DNA of 6,593 nucleotides. It comes from Oribacterium parvum (lineage in GTDB: Bacteria; Bacillota; Clostridia; Lachnospirales; Lachnospiraceae). The notes below the pieces were generated by a model that had not been told where the DNA came from, made no database searches, and saw only the letters and a program-made list of their open reading frames with translations. The position numbers and the translations under genes were made by a program. The stretch spans positions 1 to 6,593 of the forward strand of contig CALIEL010000308.1 of the NCBI GenBank assembly GCA_938022235.1, written 5' to 3'. Every line of letters starts with the position of its first letter. Positions within the stretch are counted from its first letter, which is position 1. Below, in pieces: positions 1-5,507 of this stretch.

Positions 1-1241
1 TTTTGCTCTATATCGTCAATCAGCTGCATGGCCCGAATCTTAGGTGCTCCGCTTAGGGTTCCGGCAGGAAGCACGGCGGAAACGCAGTCCAGCGCATCAT
101 AACCTTCCTTAAGCTCTCCCATTACGGTGGAGCCGATATGCATCACATGGGAATAGCGCTGAATCTCGTGGTACTTTTCCACCTTGACGGTGCCTACCTT
201 GGCGATTTTTCCGATGTCGTTTCTGCCTGAATCCACCAGCATATCGTGCTCGGAAACTTCCTTTTCATCCTGTAAAAGCTCCATGGCGATGCGCTTATCC
301 TCTTCCTCTGTGGCTCCCCTCTTTCTGGTACCTGCCAGAGGGAAGGTCTGCAAAACGCCCTCCTCAAGCTTCACCAAGGTCTCCGGACTGGCACCTGCCA
401 GCTCCAAGTCCTTACTGGAAAAGTAGAAAAGGTAGGGGGAAGGATTTAAGCAGCGAAGGTGTCTATAGCTTTCCAGAAGGCTTCCCTCATAGTCCGCTTC
501 CAACCTGTTGGAGAGGACGATTTGGAAAATGTCTCCATCCTTCAAATGTCTCTTGGCCTTCTTCACCATTTGCATATATTCTTCCTTGCTGTGGAGGAGG
601 CGGAAGTCGCTTAGGCATCTGCCCGGCTCTTCCTTCTTCTGCTCTCCGCTCTTTAAGAGCCTGTGCATATTTTCCAGCTCCATTACCGCTCTTTTGTAGC
701 CCGCCTCACCCTCGGAAAGGGACATATTCACAATCAGGAAAATCTTTTGCAGGAAGTGGTCAAAACATATTACCTTGTCAAAGAGCATCAGATCCAAATC
801 CTGGAAGTCCTCCTCATCCTTTCCGGAAAAATGAAGGCTGTTCTCCTCATACTGGATAAAGTCATAGGCAAAGTATCCAACCAGTCCTCCGGTAAAGGAA
901 GGGGCTCCGGGTACCTTGGGAGCCTTGTGCTCTTGAAGGATTTGCCGGATTAGAGCCTTAGGGTCCTTGGTGGGAAGCTTTAAGCCGGAGCTTTCTACGA
1001 TTCCGTTTTTGCAGGAAATGCTTTGCTTCGGGTCATAACCCAGAAAGGTATATCTCCCCCACTTTTCTCTGTCCTCCATGGACTCCAGTAAAAAGACATT
1101 TTGAGAAATATTTTTCAAAATGGATAATGCGGTGATTGGGGTAATGAAGTCCGAAAAAATCTCCTTCATGACGGGGAGCAGACGAAGGCTTTCATCCTTC
1201 CGATAGGCTTCCATTTCCATAAGACTTGGTCTAATCATCAT
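1..1241 (-). CDS. trpE: Anthranilate synthase component I (TrpE), 3' end cut by window
   Basis: This enzyme makes anthranilate from chorismate, using ammonia supplied by the TrpG glutaminase; it is the first committed step of tryptophan synthesis in the cytoplasm. Reverse translation gives 413 uninterrupted codons with no stop before the window edge; the family is usually about 490-500 residues, so roughly 80 are missing. Visible motifs in order: LLES (51-54) and NPSPYLFYF (266-274), which form the tryptophan feedback site in known TrpE proteins; DGDIFQIVLSNR (235-246); ASPETLVK (284-291); PLAGTRKRG (301-309); DEKE..EHDMLVDSGRND (325-342); YSHVMHIGS (363-371); and LPAGTLSGAPKIRAM (391-405). 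These are typical chorismate-binding enzyme signatures. The LLES element and the Trp T-box upstream favour TrpE over PabB. The start could be ATG at 1241 or the next ATG at 1238; AAGGAAG at 1251-1245 is better spaced for the second. Confidence 0.96.
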   Translation of the reverse strand, partial: MMIRPSLMEMEAYRKDESLRLLPVMKEIFSDFITPITALSILKNISQNVFLLESMEDREKWGRYTFLGYDPKQSISCKNGIVESSGLKLPTKDPKALIRQILQEHKAPKVPGAPSFTGGLVGYFAYDFIQYEENSLHFSGKDEEDFQDLDLMLFDKVICFDHFLQKIFLIVNMSLSEGEAGYKRAVMELENMHRLLKSGEQKKEEPGRCLSDFRLLHSKEEYMQMVKKAKRHLKDGDIFQIVLSNRLEADYEGSLLESYRHLRCLNPSPYLFYFSSKDLELAGASPETLVKLEEGVLQTFPLAGTRKRGATEEEDKRIAMELLQDEKEVSEHDMLVDSGRNDIGKIAKVGTVKVEKYHEIQRYSHVMHIGSTVMGELKEGYDALDCVSAVLPAGTLSGAPKIRAMQLIDDIEQ

Positions 1242-1363
1242 TTTCTTCCTTTCTCTATGCTCTGCATGGGATTGGCTTCTTCCTTTTAGAAAAAACGCTT
1301 TGACATACTTTTGGCTTTTGCTTAAAAACTGTCTTAAGCATCTCTAAAATCATTTTTGAAAAT

Positions 1364-1398
1364 AAAAAAACCCCAGCAGAATAAAAATTCTGCTAGGG
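1364..1398 (-). terminator. T-box intrinsic terminator (attenuator) of trpE
   Basis: On the minus strand CCCTAGCAGAAT (1398-1387) pairs with ATTCTGCTGGGG (1382-1371): 12 bp with one G-U pair and a four-U loop. Seven U residues follow (1370-1364). The 5' arm is shared with the antiterminator, so the two structures exclude each other. About 120 bases separate the U-tract from trpE; that stretch holds only a weak CTTAA/TTAAG hairpin and the ribosome binding site. Confidence 0.93.
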
Positions 1399-1622
1399 AC
1401 GAAAATTAAAGTTCGCGGTGCCACCCTAGTTCACGATTCACTCGTGCTCTTAGCAAGGTACTAACATACCTCCGGAAACTAACGCATTCCTACGCGTCAT
1501 GGAATACTCGGATTGCTCCTTTGACCATGCCCTCAGTGGTCCATTTGCTAAGCTGTGTTCTGCCCGGCTCTCACCTTCCCGGACTCTCTGTGAGCTCATA
1601 CTTAACGTTATCTCCACCTCAA
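1364..1622 (-). promoter_or_regulatory. T-box riboswitch, Trp-specific, upstream of trpE
   Basis: This is a tRNA-sensing leader RNA that allows transcription into trpE when uncharged tRNA-Trp accumulates. The minus strand carries the canonical T-box core AGGGTGGCACCGCG (1427-1414). Upstream are Stem I landmarks: an AGAGAG motif, then GGTGAGAGCC in the apical part. The specifier region reads AAATGGACCACTGAG, with the codon UGG (Trp) at 1543-1541 followed by the usual ACC...TGAG context. The antiterminator bulge reads UGGC, which would pair with a tRNA ending GCCA; bacterial tRNA-Trp usually has G as discriminator base, so this agrees with the UGG call. CUAGGG before the core can pair with CCCUAG, the 5' arm of the terminator, giving the antiterminator. 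The upstream limit is approximate because I did not fold the base of Stem I. Confidence 0.95.
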
Positions 1623-1640
1623 CGGTTTTATAGTTCTAAT

Positions 1641-1669
1641 ATTTAACACAACTTGACTTTTCTCGTCAA
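1641..1669 (-). promoter_or_regulatory. Probable promoter of the trp T-box transcript
   Basis: The minus strand has TTGACG (1669-1664) as a -35 box, five of six consensus bases, and TTAAAT (1646-1641) as a weaker -10 box after 17 bp. The predicted start near 1634 lies just upstream of the T-box, as expected. TATAAA at 1632-1627 is an alternative -10 box, but nothing resembling a -35 sits at the right distance from it. Confidence 0.45.
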
Positions 1670-1670
1670 G
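1652..1670. repeat. Inverted repeat CTTGAC-N7-GTCAAG over the trp -35 box
   Basis: CTTGAC at 1652-1657 and GTCAAG at 1665-1670 are perfect 6-bp inverted arms with a 7-bp spacer. One arm contains the proposed -35 box and the other lies in the promoter spacer. It could be an operator, but a T-box does not need one, and short inverted repeats occur by chance in AT-rich DNA. Confidence 0.4.
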
Positions 1671-1673
1671 AAC

Positions 1674-1770
1674 TTTTTATAAATTTATTTAACCGATGTT
1701 TTTATAAATTTATTGAACTGATATCTTTCTAAATTTATTTGACTGACATCTTTAGGAATCTTTAACCGAC
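1674..1770. repeat. Four degenerate 25-bp tandem repeats, AT-rich
   Basis: Reading the plus strand, related units end in TTAACCGA (from 1689), TTGAACTGA (from 1713), TTTGACTGAC (from 1738) and TTTAACCGAC (from 1761). The shared AAC/GAC positions fall 25, 25 and 23 bases apart. The first three units share a core close to TAAATTTATT, which includes a short palindrome; the fourth is diverged and overlaps the last codons and stop of the lipoprotein gene. No intrinsic terminator is visible between that stop and the trp promoter, so the array occupies the place where one would be expected. Confidence 0.75.
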
Positions 1771-2835
1771 TGCTCTGTTATAGGTTTCCGTCATCTTGGA
1801 AGCGGCCTCACTGATTTTCTGGAAGCTTCCATCGGTAGCCCATAAAATTTGCAAGTCATTCTCGGAAAATCCTTTTCCGCTTTCTTTCCGGTCAATCAGC
1901 TCCTGAAGCTGCTTCTTAAAATCTCCGGCAGCATCTGCAAAGGTAGTAACGTAATAGTTGTTATCAAAGCCTTCCTTCTCCGCAGCATCTTTATCCTTGG
2001 AAAGGGACACAAATTCCAAAAGCAGGGTAGCCAGCTCGTCATACGCAGGACGTATCTTTGTCAAATCAAGGTCGGCAATATTGGCTTCCGCTACATTGGG
2101 CTGCTCAGAAAAGGCATCAATAATTTGATTTTTCAGATCCATGATTCTCAGCATATCATAGCGAATCGTTAAGCCGTTATCCTTCATTCTCTGCATTTCT
2201 TCTTGCTGTCTTTCCACAGAAAGGCTGTGAATGGCTGCCGTATAAGTATCTGCCGGATCGATATAGCTTTGTACCAAGGGAAAAAGTCTGCTATGAATTT
2301 CCTGAGCCTTGGCATACTGATCATCCTTATAGGCCTGCAAATCTCCATAGCTGGCCGCCTCGTTATAAACCTTCATGGTTTCCAGTACAATAGGAGCCAA
2401 AGTTTTTACCTGCTCATCTAAATCGGTAAACTTGGTTCCTGCATTGGCCTGATCCAGATAGTGCTGTACCTGCTCCATGTCATAATCGCTAAAACTGACC
2501 GTAGTATAATGCCCGCCTTCTATTACCTTGAACTCTGTCTCCGGCTCTACTCCCTCAAAATATCTGCCGATATTATCTTCAAAATTACCGGTTAGGAAAT
2601 TGCTGAAATCCACGTAATTGTTGTATTGTGTCAGCTCATCGTCGCTTTCCCCGGAATCAGCGGAAAGGTTCTTTTTCAAAGCATCCAAGGGGTTATTCCC
2701 GGAATCACTGCTGTCCCCGCTGCTCTCTCCGCTTTTTTCCTGCTTTATAGCATTCTGAGCCATCTTTAAGTCTTCACAGGCGGAAAGACTGAGGGCTAAG
2801 GCAATTGCGCCAAGTCCTAAAACGATTTTTTTCAT
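1762..2835 (-). CDS. DUF3829 (YiiG-type) lipoprotein, copy 1
   Basis: A 357-residue predicted lipoprotein of unknown function, anchored outside the cytoplasmic membrane. It has a short charged start (MKK), a hydrophobic stretch (4-16) and the lipobox LSAC with Cys20, followed by a Ser/Gly/Asp-rich linker (about 34-68). The rest is mostly helical and resembles the DUF3829 family of E. coli YiiG: YNNYVDFSNFL (71-81), YKDDQYAKAQEIHSRL (169-184), the RQQEEMQRMKDNG...RYDML region (209-229), and a C-terminal DGSFQ...YNRAV segment. I chose ATG at 2835 because AGGAGA (2847-2842) precedes it at normal spacing; an ATG at 2853 in the same frame would put that site inside the coding sequence. The neighbour at 2964-4010 is a clear paralogue, sharing KTLAP..L.TM..YNEAA.YG and EIHSRLFPLV. 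Confidence 0.9.
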   Translation of the reverse strand: MKKIVLGLGAIALALSLSACEDLKMAQNAIKQEKSGESSGDSSDSGNNPLDALKKNLSADSGESDDELTQYNNYVDFSNFLTGNFEDNIGRYFEGVEPETEFKVIEGGHYTTVSFSDYDMEQVQHYLDQANAGTKFTDLDEQVKTLAPIVLETMKVYNEAASYGDLQAYKDDQYAKAQEIHSRLFPLVQSYIDPADTYTAAIHSLSVERQQEEMQRMKDNGLTIRYDMLRIMDLKNQIIDAFSEQPNVAEANIADLDLTKIRPAYDELATLLLEFVSLSKDKDAAEKEGFDNNYYVTTFADAAGDFKKQLQELIDRKESGKGFSENDLQILWATDGSFQKISEAASKMTETYNRAVG

Positions 2836-2841
2836 ACATTT

Positions 2842-2847
2842 TCTCCT
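2842..2847 (-). promoter_or_regulatory. Ribosome binding site of lipoprotein copy 1
   Basis: AGGAGA on the minus strand lies six bases before the ATG at 2835, and fixes that start over the in-frame ATG codons at 2853 and 2850. It begins only four bases after the U-tract of the leader hairpin, so hairpin and translation start are closely packed. Confidence 0.8.
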
Positions 2848-2851
2848 CATC

Positions 2852-2896
2852 AAAAAAATTCTGCATCTTTCTTTATTTTAAGAAAAGATACAGAAC
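2852..2896 (-). terminator. Terminator-type hairpin between the lipoprotein genes
   Basis: On the minus strand GTTCTGTATCTTT (from 2896) pairs with AAAGATGCAGAAT (ending 2858) through 13 bp with two G-U pairs, and seven U residues follow (2858-2852, sharing one base with the stem). It lies about 70 bases after the stop of lipoprotein copy 2 and so can terminate that gene. It also lies directly downstream of the promoter of copy 1, so it doubles as that gene's 5' leader structure. The same arrangement precedes copy 2. Confidence 0.8.
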
Positions 2897-2898
2897 TA

Positions 2899-2926
2899 AT
2901 TATACAAAAATTTAAATTTTTTACAA
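2899..2926 (-). promoter_or_regulatory. Promoter of lipoprotein copy 1
   Basis: TTGTAA (2926-2921) and a perfect TATAAT (2904-2899) are separated by 16 bp of A/T-rich sequence. The copy upstream of the paralogue has the same boxes, the same spacing and the same AGTTCTGTAT just after the -10 box, which supports both. Initiation would fall near 2893-2891, inside the 5' arm of the hairpin. Confidence 0.75.
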
Positions 2927-2963
2927 GAAACAGAAAGAATTTCGCAAAAAGCAAAAGCTTTAT

Positions 2964-4010
2964 TTAGCTTATGACTTTGCTGTAGCTTTGAACCATATTA
3001 ATAGATGCCCAATCTATCTTTAAAAAGCTGCCATCTACATTTGTCTGCCCATAATCCTTCTCTGTAAATGGCTCATTTTCGTCTATCCTACGAATCATTT
3101 CCTGAATCTGTTTTGCAAACTCTTTGGAATCATTGACAAATTCCGACAAATCTTCAAAAATGCTGGGGTCAGTAAACAATTCCGCATCAATTGCTTTCCG
3201 ATTCCCTATCATTTTTTCGAAATCCGATAGGGTAGCCAGAAATTCCTCATAGGCAGGACGAATGTTAGATAAATCCAGCTTTATCATCTCTTCCTGGACA
3301 AGATTTTGATTTATTATTTCATCCATAATTTGATTTCGTAGAGAGAACAGCTTTAACATGTTATAACGGATAATGTAGCCCCGTTCTTTCATTGCCCGGA
3401 TTTCCTCTTCCATTTTTTTTGAAGAAAGCTCATCAATAGCCCTCTTATATTCCAACAATGGAGCTTTAGAACTCTCTACCAAAGGGAAAAGACGGCTGTG
3501 AATTTCCTTTGCCCCTTCATAGTGATCCTTTTTATAGGTCTCCGCCTGTCCATAAGCTGCTGCCTCGTTATAAATTTCCATAGTCTTTAAGATTAAAGGA
3601 GCCAGGGTTTTTACCGGCTTATCCACCTCAGGGAAATGCGTCCCTCCATTCGCTATTTTCATAACATGTCGGATAAAGTCAAACTCTTCCGGGGTAAAGC
3701 CTTCCTTGCTATACTCCTTCCCCTCCACCAAATGAAACTCCGGTTCATTACGAACTCCCTGAAAATAAAATACTGAAATGTAGTGATAACGAGCAGCCAG
3801 GAAATTACTGAAGCTAGCATAGATATTGTACTCTCCATTTTCCATTTTAAGATCTCCCTTTTTAAATACATCCATAGGTTGGTCTCCCAACTGCTCTGTG
3901 TTTCTTGTCTTCTCTTTCTGAAAAGAATTTTGTACCATCTTAATATCATCGCAGGCAGAAAGACTGAAAATTATAGTCAAGATACTGATACAAAGCATAG
4001 CTTTTTTCAT
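2964..4010 (-). CDS. DUF3829 (YiiG-type) lipoprotein, copy 2
   Basis: A 348-residue predicted lipoprotein, paralogous to the one at 1762-2835; the function of the family is unknown. Signal peptide MKKAMLCISILTIIFSLSAC with lipobox Cys20, then a linker shorter than in copy 1 (about 33-58). Shared blocks include YNIYASFSNFL (61-71), VKTLAPLILKTMEIYNEAAAYG (133-154), KEIHSRLFPLV (168-178), YNMLKLFSLRNQIMDE (216-231) and DLSNIRPAYEE (246-256). The reading frame stays open for 76 more codons upstream to 4238, but those residues are Arg-rich, read through a promoter leader and hairpins, and would bury the signal peptide. ATG at 4010, preceded by GGGGGAA (4022-4016), is therefore the start. The high similarity and duplicated promoter point to tandem duplication, perhaps giving variants that face different ligands; that last point is inference. 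Confidence 0.89.
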   Translation of the reverse strand: MKKAMLCISILTIIFSLSACDDIKMVQNSFQKEKTRNTEQLGDQPMDVFKKGDLKMENGEYNIYASFSNFLAARYHYISVFYFQGVRNEPEFHLVEGKEYSKEGFTPEEFDFIRHVMKIANGGTHFPEVDKPVKTLAPLILKTMEIYNEAAAYGQAETYKKDHYEGAKEIHSRLFPLVESSKAPLLEYKRAIDELSSKKMEEEIRAMKERGYIIRYNMLKLFSLRNQIMDEIINQNLVQEEMIKLDLSNIRPAYEEFLATLSDFEKMIGNRKAIDAELFTDPSIFEDLSEFVNDSKEFAKQIQEMIRRIDENEPFTEKDYGQTNVDGSFLKIDWASINMVQSYSKVIS

Positions 4011-4015
4011 ATATG

Positions 4016-4022
4016 TTCCCCC
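4016..4022 (-). promoter_or_regulatory. Ribosome binding site of lipoprotein copy 2
   Basis: GGGGGAA on the minus strand lies five bases before the ATG at 4010. It is an imperfect Shine-Dalgarno site, unlike the AGGAGA of copy 1, which suggests the sequence next to the start codon was replaced or diverged after duplication. It supports the short start over the longer open frame. Confidence 0.65.
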
Positions 4023-4109
4023 AAAAAGGCATCCTCTACAGCGGCGTAGCACTCTCCTAAGCTTCCCTTTGGAAAATATTAGAAAACACATGCTCCGCAA
4101 GAGACATTC

Positions 4110-4145
4110 AACGAGATATCGCACGCTCTGCGAGGGATACTCGTT
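4110..4145. repeat. 36-bp hairpin unit B in leader of lipoprotein copy 2
   Basis: AACGAG (4110-4115) and CTCGTT (4140-4145) are perfect terminal inverted arms of a 36-bp unit. Inside it TCGCA (4119-4123) can pair with TGCGA (4129-4133). Its size and end pattern match unit A, three bases away. It could be part of a structured leader RNA or a small dispersed palindromic element. Confidence 0.7.
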
Positions 4146-4148
4146 ATG

Positions 4149-4184
4149 AACAAGACGTCTCAGGCTTCGCCTGCGCCACTTGTT
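4149..4184. repeat. 36-bp hairpin unit A in leader of lipoprotein copy 2
   Basis: AACAAG (4149-4154) and CTTGTT (4179-4184) bound a 36-bp unit whose centre is the strong hairpin CAGGC-TTC-GCCTG (4161-4173). With unit B it forms two hairpins at a 39-bp pitch, separated by ATG. Its GC-rich centre contrasts with the AT-rich DNA around it. The leader of the paralogous gene has nothing equivalent. Confidence 0.75.
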
Positions 4185-4190
4185 AAGAAT

Positions 4191-4234
4191 AAAAAAGTTC
4201 TGTATTCTTCTATTTTTAAGAATGAATACAGAAC
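4191..4234 (-). terminator. Terminator-type hairpin after the flavoprotein operon
   Basis: On the minus strand GTTCTGTATTC (4234-4224) and GAATACAGAAC (4207-4197) form a perfect 11-bp stem that can extend by a further TTC/GAA, and six U residues follow (4196-4191). It lies about 50 bases after the stop of the FMN-binding gene and is a good terminator for that operon. It also starts two bases after the -10 box of the lipoprotein copy 2 promoter, so it is also that gene's leader hairpin. Confidence 0.85.
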
Positions 4235-4236
4235 TC

Positions 4237-4264
4237 ATTATATAAGAAAATGCTGTTTTTACAA
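4237..4264 (-). promoter_or_regulatory. Promoter of lipoprotein copy 2
   Basis: TTGTAA (4264-4259), a 16-bp spacer and a perfect TATAAT (4242-4237). This matches the promoter of copy 1 box for box, and AGTTCTGTAT follows in both. A second TTGTAA lies at 4273-4268, giving a CTTGTAAAA direct repeat upstream. The transcript would carry an untranslated leader of roughly 220 bases, against about 55 for copy 1. Confidence 0.75.
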
Positions 4265-4286
4265 GTTTTACAAGAAGACTTTTTGA

Positions 4287-5507
4287 CTACTTCTTTGCTT
4301 CCTCCAAGGCCTTCTCCACCGCATGGCAAATGCCCTCGCTACTGGTGGTGGCTCCTGCCACCGCATCCACGTCAGTACTCTGCTTTTCCAGAATTTCCGG
4401 AATCACCTTCTTCTGTGCGTCAAAGAAATATTCTTCATCGTCCTTGGTTTTCACAATGTCGATGGCAGTAATCTTTCCCCCGGAAATGGTGACCTTCACT
4501 TCCACATTGCCATTGTAGGCGGAAGCCTTTCCAAAGCATTCTCCGTCTTTATAAGCTCCGGATATGCTATCCTCATCAGCAGCTTGGGAATCGGAGGAAG
4601 CATCCGAAGAATTCGTAGAGGCTTTATCTCCGCTAGCTTCTGATGCTTTTTCGGAAGAATTGTTTTCCTCCCCCTGTCCGTGCTGCTCCGCTACGCTTTC
4701 CTGTGCTCTGATTTTATCTACATTTGCCTCCAGTGCGGCGCGATATTTCCCGGCACTGTAAAAGCCGCTTAGAAAAATACAAACAATGGGCAAAATCCCC
4801 CCAATACGAAGCAAAGGAAATGTCTTTTTCTCCTTGCCTTCCTTTTGTATTCTATACTGCCTAATCCGTAAGAATCCGTAGAATCCAAAAATGAAGCTGT
4901 AAAGCATCAGGGTGAAGAAATACTCTCCCTTTCCCCGAATCAGCGCCCCTTGATAAATAAAGAAAATGTGTAAATACAAAAGCAGGTAAAAAAGATAGGA
5001 CCAGTTTTGTAATTTTTTCCAGGTCTTTCCCTGCATTTTCCGCCGAACAGCCTGAAAGGAAGTGACGGTCAGGGGAATTAATAAGAGAATCATCAGACAG
5101 GACACAATGGCTGCATGAAGTTCCATCAGGCTGATATGCCCCTGTCCAAGGAATAAGGCACCAAAGTATTTTCCGCCAAAGGCCAGATTATGGGCCAAAG
5201 TAATCAAAGAGGCGCAAATAGCCATTTCCCCTCGAAGAAGATAGATGGTCTTTCTTCCGGAAAAGCTCTTGGGAAGCACCGGTGCCAGCATCACCCAGAT
5301 AAAGAGAGAGCCTGCCAGTACACCCCTTTGCATGATTTTCTTAAAAAAGAAGTCCAAAAAGGGAAGTCCTCCCTCCCTTGGATAAAAAATACTTACCAAG
5401 GAAAGGAGGATACAGATTCCATATAATACTGCCGGCTTCTTCTTTAATGCTTTTCCAAAGAAACGGAAAAATGCTAAACTGCATATTAAAGCAAGAATCA
5501 CAATCAT
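4287..5507 (-). CDS. Ferric-reductase-like membrane protein with C-terminal FMN-binding domain
   Basis: A 406-residue membrane redox protein, predicted to pass electrons through a membrane heme domain to a covalently bound extracytoplasmic FMN. Residues 1-252 hold about eight hydrophobic segments (near 2-18, 26-42, 64-79, 94-110, 128-150, 168-187, 196-214, 234-251). His106, His131 and His180 lie in or next to helices and are candidate heme ligands, as in ferric reductase-like/MsrQ-type domains. A Ser/Glu/Asp/Ala-rich linker (about 266-314) leads to an FMN_bind domain (about 316-402): GAYKDGECFGKA at its start and VDAVAGATTSS (380-390) near the end. In this family ApbE attaches FMN to the Thr of GAT, here Thr387. 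There is no NAD(P)-binding domain, so the electron donor must be separate. The ATG overlaps the preceding stop as ATGA, with GAGGTAG at 5521-5515. The substrate (Fe3+, heme or another acceptor) cannot be read from the sequence. Confidence 0.88.
   Translation of the reverse strand: MIVILALICSLAFFRFFGKALKKKPAVLYGICILLSLVSIFYPREGGLPFLDFFFKKIMQRGVLAGSLFIWVMLAPVLPKSFSGRKTIYLLRGEMAICASLITLAHNLAFGGKYFGALFLGQGHISLMELHAAIVSCLMILLLIPLTVTSFQAVRRKMQGKTWKKLQNWSYLFYLLLYLHIFFIYQGALIRGKGEYFFTLMLYSFIFGFYGFLRIRQYRIQKEGKEKKTFPLLRIGGILPIVCIFLSGFYSAGKYRAALEANVDKIRAQESVAEQHGQGEENNSSEKASEASGDKASTNSSDASSDSQAADEDSISGAYKDGECFGKASAYNGNVEVKVTISGGKITAIDIVKTKDDEEYFFDAQKKVIPEILEKQSTDVDAVAGATTSSEGICHAVEKALEEAKK

Noticed and set aside
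184..953. Several plus-strand open frames of 60-100 codons
   Set aside because: They lie opposite the well-supported trpE coding sequence, lack ribosome binding sites, and have Ser/Leu-rich composition typical of antisense shadows.
1300..1328. Plus-strand TTGACA-N17-TAAAAA, promoter-like, pointing into the T-box as a possible antisense RNA promoter
   Set aside because: The -10 box is weak and no plus-strand gene or clear RNA follows; a good -35 match alone is common in AT-rich DNA.
1849..2421. Plus-strand open frames opposite lipoprotein copy 1
   Set aside because: They mirror the conserved DUF3829 coding sequence and have no start signals of their own.
3659..3949. Minus-strand 96-codon frame inside lipoprotein copy 2
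   Set aside because: Out-of-frame overlap within a conserved gene; Trp/Ile/Arg-rich composition is not protein-like and no ribosome binding site precedes it.
4110..4184. CRISPR array
   Set aside because: Only two units are present, with different inner sequences and a 3-base gap instead of spacers.
4250..4761. Plus-strand open frames opposite the FMN-binding domain and Ser-rich linker
   Set aside because: The long Ser-rich stretch is the complement of repetitive Ser/Glu/Ala codons in the real gene; there is no independent evidence of coding.
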